A DNA stretch of 64,000 nucleotides from Nymphaea colorata. Its lineage: Eukaryota > Streptophyta > Magnoliopsida > Nymphaeales > Nymphaeaceae. The position numbers were made by a program, and so were the translations under genes. The notes below the pieces were generated by a model. It ran no database searches. It was not told the DNA's origin and was given only the letters and a program-made list of their open reading frames with translations. The DNA is taken from contig NC_045148.1 of NCBI RefSeq assembly GCF_008831285.2, positions 3,286,001-3,350,000 on the forward strand, written 5' to 3'. Below are positions 36,001 through 42,639 of the stretch, in pieces. Positions within the stretch are counted from its first letter, which is position 1. Each line of letters begins with the position of its first letter.

Positions 36001-38762
36001 ATATATCCAAGTGAAATAACAGACACAATGAAAGTATAACCTGAGATAATAAGCGAGCAACACCAAGTAACCTGTCAAGAAAGGTATGCTTCCGTTCCCG
36101 ACTGCTTTCCCATTTCAATCTGTTAAAAGAATCACCAATATGCTTGAAACAAACTTTCACTAATCAAAAAGCTACAATCTTAAAATCCCCACTAACCAGA
36201 GTCCAGACTAATAAAGCTCATTGATTTTCATTAACCTTCTATTTTTCTATAAGGTCAATTCCATAGTGCAGCTGGTATGTCATTTAGGTTACTCATACTT
36301 AGAGAACATCTTATGGCAAGATCTGATCTCCTAGCACAAACAGAAATTTGTTGAAAGTCAATCATTCTTCTTTCGTTTCCCTGTGCATCCCAAAGCTAAA
36401 TAGTTATCAGAGACATCAAACAAACTTTTGCATGTGACCTAATCCAACCATATTCATGCATGACAGGTGAGATATAGAGAAGCCCATCTCCTCATGGTAA
36501 CCAGCTTATCCTCTTGCCCAGTGAAGAAGCAAGGAACCTATTTATTTGATGAGAAATAGAATGGATGGCAAATATTCAAATGGCTGAAGTTAAAGAAGCT
36601 ACCCCATGAGAGTAGGGCTGCACAACGAGTCGAGCCAACTCGGACTCGACTCTAACTCGCTCGAGTAAACTCGACTCGAGCTCGACTCGTTTTTTATACG
36701 AGTCAAGCTCAAGCTTAAATATGAACTCGAGTATGTTAATGAGTCGAGTTCGAGTTAGTCGAACTCGCTCGATTAAACTCGACTCGGCTCGACTTTAATT
36801 TCATTTTTTATTTGACATTTTTAATCTTCCCTCCTTTTTTTTCCTCTTAATTTTTTTGTTTGAAGTTTTAAATTTTCCCTCTTTTCAATCACATTTTTTT
36901 TCCTCCCCTTTTTTTCTTTCCTCGCCACGTTCATTTTTCCTTTTTTTTTCTCATTTCCCACACGCCGCCTTTCTTCCTCCCCACTTCCTTTTTTTTCTCT
37001 TCTCCCAACACGCCCTTTTCTTCCTCCCCACTTCCTTTTTTTTCTCTTTTCCCAACGAACCCTTTTCTTCCTCCCCACGTCGTCTGCCAGCCCTCGAACG
37101 CAGCAAAAAAGGAAACCGATAATAAACAGGCTAAACGAGTTGCTCGAGTCGAGCTCGAGCTCGAAGGCAGTCGCTCGAGTCGAGCTCAAGCTGAAGTTTT
37201 GAAGCTCGTGTCAAGCTCGAGCTAACTAAATATGAGTCGAGCCAACCTCGAGCCGACCGAGCTCGAGCTCGAGCTCGACTCGGCTCGTGTGCAGCCCTAC
37301 ATAAGAGATTAGGTCCCAAAGAATGAAACAGCAAGCAAGTGGCTGAACCTAAAGAAACCACCTTGGAAGGGATTAGGTCCTAAAGATTGTGAAAGTAAGC
37401 AATGAACGCCATCAAAGATACATGTACAACAACGATACAGGAGAGGGAGAGCCTTTATCAGGAAGCAGAGGAAGACATTGATTTCGATGAGAAACAGAAT
37501 GGAATGACAAATGTTCAAGAGGCTGAAGCGGAAGAAGCCACTCCACAAGAGATCAGGTCCCAAAGAATGTAACAAAAACGAATGGCTGAATATAAAGAAG
37601 CCAGTTCTGAAGATATTAGGTCCTAAGTATGTCACAACAAGCAAGCAACACCATAAAATATACACTGTCACCAAAGATACAGGAGAGGGAGAGTTCTTAT
37701 GAGGAAACAGAAGAAGACTTGATCTCCAAGCTCAGCCAACATGTGGATCTTCTCCTTTTGGAGTAAGAACTCAGCAATAAGCCACGAGAAACTAGGTTTC
37801 TAAGCAACATTACTGCCAGTTATAGGTCAAGGTTGAAAGATCATGGATACATAGATGCCTCTTGGTTAGCTCAGATAGTATACATGCAGACATTCATGTG
37901 TTTGGTGGCAGCTCTAAATGCCAAATACATCGAGCGCACATAGGCAGGCACATGTGTGCAGGAAATAGGGAGCAGCTTCCATCGGAAATATTAAACTAAA
38001 ACAAACATATTTCTCTTTGCGATCTTTCAGTAAAAAGGAGATTTGGTGTTGAGATATATTACTATACAAAACTTACTTTCCAAAAGCAGCATGCAGTTAG
38101 TCAATGGCATTCACTGCAAGCAACAGGAAGGCAAGACCATTTGTCAAACAATTTGCCAATTACCAAACAGTTTTAAGATGTACATGCATTAAGAAGCCCG
38201 TGCACAGCGTACACACTTGGACAGTTCGTTTCAAAAACTCTTTAAAAAATGTGAATTCGTGACAATTCAATCACGCAGGTCAACTCCGCCACTGAGATGC
38301 GCGAAAACACGGGGAAAAAATGGAAGATGACAACCAAATTCAAGCAAATAAATGGAAAAATAACAAAGATAACAGTTTCTCGTTTACCTTTGTAGAACAT
38401 AGATCATCTGCCTGGGTTTCTTCCCACGTATAACTTGAAACGCGAGCTTCAGGATCTCCTCCAATCCCGCCGAATTCAGGAGGCGCAGGTCCCGCCTCAC
38501 CTGCATCCCATTCCCACACTCACCGACCGAACTCGTGCGAAAAGAAAGAAAAACCCAGGATTTCCTCCAAGAAGACAAATAGAATAAAGAACTAGGAGAC
38601 GGAAAGGGAGACCTTCAGGAGGCGCCCGAAGTAGGCTGTCCGGCGATGCTGGTTCTTGTGCTTGAATATAACGCGATCGAAGACGGCGAATTCCGTACGG
38701 AGTTGAGAGAGGCGAGACCTCAGTCCTTCCTCGTCGAGCAACCCTCCACTCGTTGAAGCCAT
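8503..38762 (-). CDS. NEPRO: NEPRO-like nucleolar protein (DUF4477/NEPRO N-terminal domain), eight exons
   Basis: Model on the - strand, 5' to 3': 38762-38613, 38500-38388, 36119-36041, 35938-35910, 33269-33176, 25667-25578, 22632-22449, 9125-8503. These total 1362 nt, or 453 residues plus stop. Each junction has GT/AG and all phases agree. The N-terminal 246 residues carry blocks I recall from plant and animal NEPRO proteins: KHKNQHRRTAYFGRLLK, VRRDLRLLNSAGLEEIL, FLDRLLGVARLLSQ, EISSLLAMNFF, LLDIVSVFNMVS and EFLALQCVWE. Animal NEPRO is nucleolar and linked to RNase MRP/P; the plant role is not established to my knowledge. The C-terminal 207 residues are Ser-, Lys- and acidic-rich with a duplicated FIS(V/L)G motif. 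Introns of 2.3, 2.6, 7.5, 2.9 and 13.3 kb hold the transposons. Least certain are exon 4 (29 bp) and the assignment of the last exon. Confidence 0.8.
9126..10398. other. 3' part of NEPRO-like intron 7
   Basis: No coding sequence is apparent. It contains A-rich stretches near 9685-9760 and a MITE-like repeat at 9847-10205 (separate entry). Confidence 0.5.
9847..10205. mobile_element. Possible MITE with GATACGG inverted ends
   Basis: The left end reads GGTGCTGATACGGTATGGG and the right end CACCCGTATCACAGTC, giving inverted GATACGG-containing termini. Inside are short repeats of GGTATGGGT and of CCCACGTACC around an AT-rich core. I could not find a clean target-site duplication, so the boundaries and class are uncertain. 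Confidence 0.4.
10399..10588. mobile_element. hAT-type MITE, copy A (190 bp)
   Basis: The ends are CAAGGGCAGAGG and CTCCGCCCCTG (imperfect inverted termini). The flanks are CGTGGTAG at 10391-10398 and CGTGGTAA at 10589-10596, an 8-bp target duplication with one mismatch, as expected for hAT transposons. The interior has GGCCATGGCCCC and an A-rich centre. Related copies lie at 47728-47900 and 56279-56487. Confidence 0.7.
10667..10835 (+). repeat. 5' LTR of copia element 2 (169 bp)
   Basis: It starts TGTTAAAGAAGATAC and ends TTGCAACA, and carries a CT tract near its 3' end. It is related to the LTR of element 1 (shared ACAAAAGGGGTTTTCTGAAA, reversed in element 1) and more distantly to that of element 4. 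Confidence 0.8.
10836..10847 (+). other. Primer binding site of element 2 (iMet tRNA type, one mismatch)
   Basis: TGGTATAAGAGC directly follows the LTR. The canonical copia site complementary to the 3' end of initiator tRNA-Met is TGGTATCAGAGC, so one base differs. Confidence 0.75.
10996..11178 (-). repeat. 3' LTR of copia element 1
   Basis: On the + strand it begins TGTTACGAGAG and ends ATCTTTAACA. It contains a GA run and the near-palindrome CTCTATTAAGAGATTAG. Confidence 0.95.
11179..11189 (-). other. Polypurine tract of element 1
   Basis: On the - strand TTGAGGGAGAG lies immediately before the 3' LTR, the usual position of the plus-strand primer. Confidence 0.8.
11186..15418 (-). pseudogene. 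gag-pol polyprotein of copia element 1, one in-frame stop
   Basis: One reading frame of 1411 codons, from ATG at 15418 to TGA at 11186, is interrupted only by TAA at 13631-13633 inside integrase. Residues 1-595 hold gag, a CCHC knuckle (CSYCGKIGHLEDRC, near 253), protease (MIDSGAS, near 367), the integrase zinc motif (WHLRLGH...CDAC, near 490) and the first catalytic Asp (HVDVWGPS). Past the stop come IRTDNALEF and NGVAERKH of integrase, then RT with YVDDIV and RNase H with DADYAG. Element 4 has a sense codon at the stop position. Without readthrough, only a gag-protease product ending in integrase would be made. Confidence 0.9.
15419..16127 (-). other. Untranslated leader of element 1
   Basis: About 710 bp between primer site and gag with no long frame in the element's sense. 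Positions up to 15991 are mirrored by 16323 onward in element 2. Confidence 0.75.
16128..16139 (-). other. Primer binding site of element 1 (initiator tRNA-Met)
   Basis: On the - strand TGGTATCAGAGC abuts the 5' LTR. It is a perfect match to the initiator tRNA-Met 3' end complement used by many plant copia elements. Confidence 0.9.
16140..16322 (-). repeat. 5' LTR of copia element 1
   Basis: 183 bp, identical to the copy at 10996-11178 except that CCCC plus seven T here reads CCC plus eight T. It is flanked on the right by TCCCT. Confidence 0.95.
16857..18779 (+). pseudogene. Degenerate gag-(pro)-RT of copia element 2
   Basis: It begins ATGGCTGAAAACAG as in element 1. Early stops arise (TGA at the codon after AAATTATGAAATA and in GCTGCGTGA, both Trp to stop), and a single-base change near 17243 shifts the frame. 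The CCHC knuckle is present near 17602-17645 and the protease motif at 17942-17970. Integrase is deleted, and RT starts at LLDPRWRQAMQEEMD and ends just past YVDDIVLTGENDQE. Confidence 0.85.
18785..19960 (+). pseudogene. RT-RNase H remnant of copia element 3
   Basis: The frame is open from RT (LYGLKQASRSWFDRF, LIYVDDILLIG, KDLGELRYFLGVEL) to RNase H near 19550, then shifts. Further RNase H pieces (TEAEYRAIAAGTAEASWLRH, CDNQSAIKIA, RTKH) follow in another frame. The 5' half with gag, protease and integrase is absent. Confidence 0.85.
19976..20255 (+). repeat. 3' LTR of copia element 3 (280 bp)
   Basis: It starts TGTTAAGATTGTAC after the purine tract and ends AAAATCTTACA, giving short inverted ends. 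The interior includes the palindrome GGATCGGGTC...GACCCGATCC. The right flank is the zinc-knuckle end of a - strand gag. Confidence 0.7.
20259..20921 (-). pseudogene. gag fragment of third copia family
   Basis: N terminus MAESDSSVV, a capsid-like segment (NYMRWSASITMGIAGHGQIA), then after a frame change RDRSVADFYAALKSKWEELD and a partial CCHC knuckle. It is typical plant copia gag, unrelated in sequence to elements 1, 2 and 4. Confidence 0.75.
21599..21831 (-). repeat. 5' LTR of the third copia family
   Basis: On the + strand it begins TGTAGAAACAAAGC next to the primer site and probably ends near ATTACA or ACACA at 21831-21833. The outer edge cannot be checked because the second LTR is missing. 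Confidence 0.55.
21854..22276 (+). other. Unassigned open frame, basic low-complexity product
   Basis: A 140-codon frame ends in TYRGRKGRGKGN...RVTRKRKAKGNLD, rich in Ser, Gly, Lys and Arg. It lies inside NEPRO-like intron 7 on the opposite strand. I recognise no domain. It may be a fragment of a retroelement ORF or captured gene sequence, or chance. Confidence 0.25.
22449..22632 (-). CDS. NEPRO: NEPRO-like exon 7
   Basis: The acceptor is ATATGTAG|GTCTTC. The exon encodes VFRDFYSANKEFLALQCVWE and continues to NIDYETMGVLVE, leaving one base (phase 1) at GAAG|GTAATC. This is the end of the conserved domain. Confidence 0.8.
22633..23791. other. NEPRO-like intron 6, 3' portion
   Basis: AT-rich intronic DNA with an A run near 23256-23270. 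Nothing further is recognised. Confidence 0.5.
23800..24735. mobile_element. Non-autonomous hAT-like element with GTATCGTA motif clusters (936 bp)
   Basis: The terminal inverted repeats are CAATGTTGTA and TACAACACTG (one mismatch). The identical 8-bp duplication CTTTGAAA flanks it at 23792-23799 and 24736-24743, which together point to hAT. Both subterminal regions carry many copies of GTATCGTA/TACGATAC in both orientations. The core is AT-rich with a repeated ATGATTTAATCGATG. No transposase is visible. Confidence 0.8.
24744..26832. other. Introns 6 and 5 around NEPRO-like exon 6
   Basis: Apart from exon 6 (25578-25667) I see only AT-rich intron sequence. Around 26530-26770, runs of A and T separated by GGCC-containing motifs form imperfect inverted stretches, such as GGCAAAAAGTGCC. 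No gene is supported. Confidence 0.5.
25578..25667 (-). CDS. NEPRO: NEPRO-like exon 6
   Basis: Exactly 30 codons, MLLDIVSVFNMVSILAKK to LTHEGVK, flanked by GGGCAG and GTTTCA. LLDIVSVFNMVS is diagnostic for the family. It lies 7.5 kb from exon 5 because of copia element 4. Confidence 0.85.
26838..27071 (+). repeat. 5' LTR of copia element 4 (234 bp)
   Basis: It starts TGTTAAAGTTTTC and ends TTCAACG, where the terminal A is replaced by G. It carries a CT tract and CACGTCCCTTTC that the 3' LTR lacks. Only about three substitutions separate the two LTRs outside the tract. Confidence 0.9.
27072..27083 (+). other. Primer binding site of element 4 (initiator tRNA-Met)
   Basis: TGGTATCAGAGC directly after the LTR, identical to the site in element 1. 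Confidence 0.9.
27084..27944 (+). other. Leader of element 4 with repeated GCCGTGGAAGA motif
   Basis: An 860-bp leader. The motif TTGCCGTGGAAGA and variants recur about seven times between 27270 and 27810, separated by CAGATCTG-containing spacers. It is not translated in a long frame. Confidence 0.7.
27945..31305 (+). pseudogene. Degenerate gag-pol of copia element 4
   Basis: It starts MADGSRSEGSSSS, then passes directly to the segment before protease, so capsid and zinc knuckle are gone. The protease motif is DSRAS instead of DSGAS, losing the conserved Gly. A frameshift occurs near 28425. Integrase (28552-29560) retains HVDVWGPS, IRTDNALEF and NGVAERKH but has a Trp-to-stop at 29119. RT (29844-30758) keeps YVDDIV. 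RNase H follows with stops at 30756, 30924 and 31011 and ends IDIYAPA at 31305. Confidence 0.9.
31305..31314 (+). other. Polypurine tract of element 4
   Basis: AAGGGGGAG abuts the 3' LTR. Confidence 0.8.
31315..31527 (+). repeat. 3' LTR of copia element 4 (213 bp)
   Basis: The same ends as the 5' LTR, with the normal CA terminus and a shorter CT tract. Confidence 0.95.
31541..31802 (+). repeat. Possible LTR followed by primer-site-like sequence
   Basis: The stretch from TGTTGTAATG to AACCTGACA is followed by TGGTAGCAAAGC, resembling a degenerate iMet primer site. I see no partner LTR or coding region, so it may be the 5' stub of an old element. Confidence 0.3.
32167..32535 (+). repeat. Solo or fragmentary LTR of the same family as the intron 6 element of the MoCo sulfurase gene
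   Basis: It shares with 52477-52862 and 53776-54184 the blocks CCCATTGGGCTTCCCAA, CTCCCTC/TTGGGCCTATATATTG and the GTGCCTTAG...GTGTGAAATATAG end. It probably starts at TGTTAGGAAG (32167); the 3' edge is uncertain and no target duplication was found. Confidence 0.6.
33176..33269 (-). CDS. NEPRO: NEPRO-like exon 5
   Basis: After TTTTTTGCAG, one base completes a codon and the exon reads EISSLLAMNFFAPFALTTLS and LLGRFRVLLQQ. It ends in phase 0 at CAGCAG|GTATAT. The hydrophobic pattern matches the family segment ahead of LLDIVSVFN. Confidence 0.75.
33440..33900. repeat. Dispersed repeat, copy 1
   Basis: Resembles 38940-39670: shared blocks include GTGCTGTACAAAATGGGAGA, CGAGCATAGAGAAAAGGAACC, GATGTGGGTGTCA and CATATGTTAAAGACA. 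It lies in NEPRO-like intron 4. The class is unknown. Confidence 0.6.
33914..34593. repeat. 340-bp tandem duplication in NEPRO-like intron 4
   Basis: Copies 33914-34253 and 34254-34593 both start ACTTTTAAAAGACTTT and end GTTAAGGAATCTTC. They differ by scattered substitutions and small indels. Confidence 0.9.
34594..35909. other. NEPRO-like intron 4, 5' portion
   Basis: AT-rich intronic DNA. No exon, RNA gene or defined repeat recognised. Confidence 0.5.
35910..35938 (-). CDS. NEPRO: NEPRO-like exon 4, 29-bp microexon
   Basis: CTGCAG|ATGGTGGAAGCATTAATAAA opens in phase 0 and encodes MVEALIKSA, ending in phase 2 before GTATCC. MVE(x)LIKSA sits where family members have an MVEPMLKAA-like segment. 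The GT choice is the one that keeps exon 5 in frame. Confidence 0.65.
36041..36119 (-). CDS. NEPRO: NEPRO-like exon 3
   Basis: The acceptor is TTTTAACAG|ATTG. The exon completes an Arg codon and encodes LKWESSRERKHTFLDRLL then GVARLLSQ, ending in phase 0 at CTCAG|GTTATA. The FLDRLLGVARLLSQ block is one of the strongest family signatures. Confidence 0.8.
36540..37720. repeat. Tandem repeat of about 244 bp, one copy split by a hAT element
   Basis: GATGAGAAA(T/C)AGAATGG occurs at 36548 and 37486, and AGGTCCCAAAGAATG at 37311 and 37555. Removing the 687-bp insertion plus its 8-bp duplication from the first unit gives a period of about 244 bp. A third partial unit starts near 37690. Confidence 0.75.
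36613..37299. mobile_element. hAT-like non-autonomous element with CTCGAG-rich ends (687 bp)
   Basis: The termini are TAGGGCTGCACAACGAG and CTCGTGTGCAGCCCTA. It is flanked by CATGAGAG (36605-36612) and CATAAGAG (37300-37307), an 8-bp target duplication with one mismatch. Subterminal regions are dense in GAGTCGAGC/GCTCGAGC. The middle (36830-37080) is pyrimidine-rich. The uninterrupted neighbouring repeat unit at about 37545 shows the empty site. Confidence 0.85.
37308..38387. other. NEPRO-like intron 2, 5' portion
   Basis: Contains the tandem repeat units described above and otherwise unremarkable intron sequence. Confidence 0.5.
38388..38500 (-). CDS. NEPRO: NEPRO-like exon 2
   Basis: The acceptor is GGATGCAG|GTGAGG. 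The exon encodes VRRDLRLLNSAGLEEILKLA and then FQVIRGKKPRQMIYVLQ, ending in phase 2 at CAAAG|GTAAAC. Intron 2 is 2.27 kb and contains a tandem repeat interrupted by a hAT element. Confidence 0.8.
38613..38762 (-). CDS. NEPRO: NEPRO-like exon 1
   Basis: Codons 1-50. It starts at the ATG of MASTSGGLLDEEG and ends at GRLLK before a GTCTCC donor, phase 0. An upstream in-frame ATG at 38861 would add 33 basic residues, but the conserved domain needs only the internal start. Intron 1 is 112 bp. Confidence 0.8.
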
Positions 38763-38939
38763 CAAAATCCTTCTCTCGGTCGAATTGTGACGAGCACAAG
38801 CCGAACGAAGAAACAAAAAACGGCGGCAAAAAGGGGGAAGCGCTTGCCTGAAGCGCGTCACCGTTGAGCGGATCGGATCTGGATTGGATCAATCGGAGGT
38901 TCGGATGGATCCGATTGATTGGTCACAAGGAAAGTGAAC

Positions 38940-39670
38940 TGAACTACCAGTCAAACTTGCGGCTGTGCTATACAAAATTGAGAGAAACCTATCAAGCAAT
39001 TTAGATGTCGATCAGTACACGAGCATTGAGAAAAGGAACCGGTGCAAAGAGGCAAAATTTTGATAACAATCATGGCTTTTGTAGATGTCAAGAACTTGAT
39101 TGGGTTCATAAAACCAGTGGCTGAGCACCTACACCAGCCCACAAAATTTACTTTATTTAAGAGAACCCTATCAAGCAATTTAAATGTCGATCAGTACACG
39201 AGCATAATGAAAATGAGCCGGTGCAAGGAGACAAAATTGTGATCTCAAGTGTGGCTTTGTAATGTCAAGCACTTGGTTGAGTTCATAAAACTAGTGGCGG
39301 AGCTGTGTTGTAGCTAGTGTAGGCAATTGCCTACACCAGCCCATAAATTTTACTTTATTTACATAAAAACTTCACTATTTTTCCATTTTTTACATACAAG
39401 CATCCCCCTTAAAGTTTGAAATTTAAACTTAAGGTGCCCCTTAGAGCCAGTGTGATGCATAAAAGCTACGTCACATGCATGTGGATGTGGGCATAGTCAC
39501 CAATGTGATGCAATTTTAAAAAAACTGGGTGTAAGGATGCTATATGCATGCACATGTAGACAATAAAGAAAGAATAAGATTGTGAAAAAGCAGTTAAAAG
39601 ATTAATAGACAGCATATGTTAAAGATATCTTCAATTAAAAGTTTGTAAGGGAAAAGAACAGAACAATTCA
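38940..39670. repeat. Dispersed repeat, copy 2, with internal tandem duplication
   Basis: Segments at about 38985-39160 and 39165-39360 both contain TATCAAGCAATTTA(G/A)ATGTCGATCAG and end CTACACCAGCCCA(C/T)AAA. The outer parts match 33440-33900. The central GGCGGAGCTGTGTTG...GTGCCCCTTAGAG stretch (39298-39446) looks like a later insertion. Confidence 0.6.
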
Positions 39671-41118
39671 AGTGATACAAGCCTCCTCTAGTGCCTCCGG
39701 CTGCTAAGGTGCAGGAGCAGCAAGGAAAGTGCATTACTTGAGCGATGTCTAGCAAATCTTCGGCCATGAACAACATTGTGTGTTTATTGGATGTGAGGAA
39801 GTTGAGGCAAGCAAAACAACATCCGTGGAGAAGATATCCATATTGCAGGCAGGAGCCAACCAACTGTCTAGCAAATCCACATCCAATACCAACAAGAAGG
39901 AACTGGAAGCATGAAGCAATTCCAGAGTTGATGCCAACCCAAGAAAAGGACATGAAAGAACAATCCAAATGGCATCTTTGTATGGAGGAAACTTTTGTAG
40001 GAAAATTAAGGAAATGAGATTGGAGGGGCAACTCGAAGACATGGATGAGAGAATGACACTAGATTAGAAACAACAAAAGTTGCATAAGGAAAAAAAGAGA
40101 CTAGAGGAGACGTTGTGCATAAGCATGTCGTACTCAGGTTATGCATACTCGGTGGAATATTATTATTGTGCAACATCCAACTAATCGCAGATAATTCAAG
40201 TGGTCAACCTCGTAGTTCTTGCCATTGTCTCCTTGAAGTGAACGTGAGCTTGACAACCAAGTCTTTTGAGAGCAACAACAAGAAAAGGATCATTAAAAGA
40301 TAAGCATAAACTTAATAAGTGCTTCACATTTTCGTTCCACTTAACAATCTAGCACTCCATATGATCGCCATTTAGGGGTTATATGGAAATCCATAAAAGT
40401 CCATGCTTCTATTTTTGTCATCAATATCATCAACATCTACTCCTAGACATAAGTGTTCACTTCTCTATCAAGACACTTCCCCAGCCAAGTGTAGAAAGTT
40501 ATATAAATTTGAGGCATCATTGAAAAGACAATTGCAAAAAAGTGACATGATTAATTCTTGCAACTCTCTCTCTCTGTTGATTCCCTTAGGGGTGGTTGAT
40601 TGGCATTCTAACTCAAAGTACATTCTCAACAATGCAACTCTCTATCATTTGATTCCCTTTGGGTGATCCTGTAAGTTGTGTACACAATTGATTGCTCACT
40701 AACTAGAAAAGTTAGTGCCTCTAGAATAGCAAATCGGTCGTTTTTACATGTTCATTACTATAAAACTTTTGATTGGTAATGAACTTAAGTCGTTCTCCAA
40801 AGGAAATTTATCATATGTTGTTATCAATATATGTGCATGCATCACCTATGGTATATATACTTATTTTCTCATGCAACACTCAACTTCTTATATGCATTGT
40901 CAATTAAATCATCTACTAAATAGGGAGTCGCATATTTGTATATAGCCATGTATTTGTCACACACTTAAAATAATGTTTGTAATACACAGTAATGGTTCAT
41001 TTTTTCATGCATCAATCAACCATTTGTATGCATCGCTGATGGCTTATTTGTTCATTTCTCATGCATTACTCAACTTTTTGTATGTATGTATCATCAATAT
41101 TGATCCCTCACTAAAGAG

Positions 41119-41245
<127 letters not shown>

Positions 41246-42639
41246 TGTATATTGATCACCAACTAACCGTAATTCTTTGTTAATAAATACTAATAATTCA
41301 TTTTCCCATGCGAACAACAAGTCGTACATACATGTGTAGTCGTATACTGGTCACCCACCAATAATAATCAGTCATTAATAAACTATAGTAGTTTGTTTTC
41401 TCATGCATTGCTCAATTGTTTATATACAATATCAATTATATATTTGTTGGTTTCTCATGTCCATTTATCTGAAAATTTTGAGAAGTTAATGACATACATA
41501 TGAATTGGTCATTTATATGCATTGTTGATTGTTCAACAGTAGTAATCAATCATTTTCTCATGCATCACTTTGTAAATTAGATTTTAAAAATCAAAAGGTA
41601 TACAAAAAATATATGTCTTCAATGAACTGCATATCTCTTGCACTTATTTGTGCCATAGAAAATTCACTAAATACACATAATCTAAACAAAAAAATGATAT
41701 AACTTATTTCTTGAAAAGCTTTAACAAATAAACCTATATATGAATGGTTCATCCATTTATCTTTTAGATGTAAGACCTTCATTATGGATCTCATTTTAGC
41801 TTTTAGACAGTTGCTCAATTCGTCCTCTCACATGCTTGAGAAAGTTGTGTACTTATCTTTGTGGCAGCACTTTTACTTCTTACCATTGCCCCTCTAGGAC
41901 ACTTTAAGCCCACAATTCTTGTAACATCTTCCAGTGACCAAAATCTTTAAACTTTAAGTTATTTGTCCTAGAGTTCTACTTGTAGGTAGGAGCACACACC
42001 AGCTTTCGAGATGTAAAGCAGTTGTGGTCTAGGAAATTGCCAAAATGCATCCTCTTCAGTCCCTTCTTGTGATAGTTGCTTAGATGGTCATACAAGTCTA
42101 GCACTATGTTCCACTAAATGTAGCCACAGTTATTTTGTAAGGATATGTAAGTAAATCAAAAACATTTTACGTATAGGATCAAGTGAATGCAACAATGAAA
42201 ACTACCACCATACACTATTAGCACAGTAATACCTACATTCTTACTTTGAGGCAAGTGATAGGACCAGGATGCTTCTAGCCTTCTCTCAATTCATTCATTT
42301 CCTCTCATTTCTTTCCATCTCTTTCGGTATTGTCTTGCTCCTTGCACTTGTCTACTCTCATCTATAGATACATTTTTTCCCCTCCATCTACTTCCCTTTC
42401 ACTCCCTTGAGATCCTTGCTCTCCTATGCTCTCAGTTCCATCTTTGCCTTCAATCTTCTCATCTTCCTTGATTTCAATCATATTTGTTTATTGTCTTTTT
42501 GCTCACAACTCCATCCTAGGCTTCACTATTCTAATCTTTACTCCTTTATTTCAAAATCCTCCCTTTAATAGCTTGAGTTTTGAATCTAAAAGGTTTATAT
42601 CGACTACCTATCTATGTGACCACAACTCTTATGACAGCA

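Noticed and set aside
36821-37189. K/R/E-rich and complementary F/S-rich frames
   Set aside because: Products of the pyrimidine-rich core of the 36.6-kb hAT element, not a gene.
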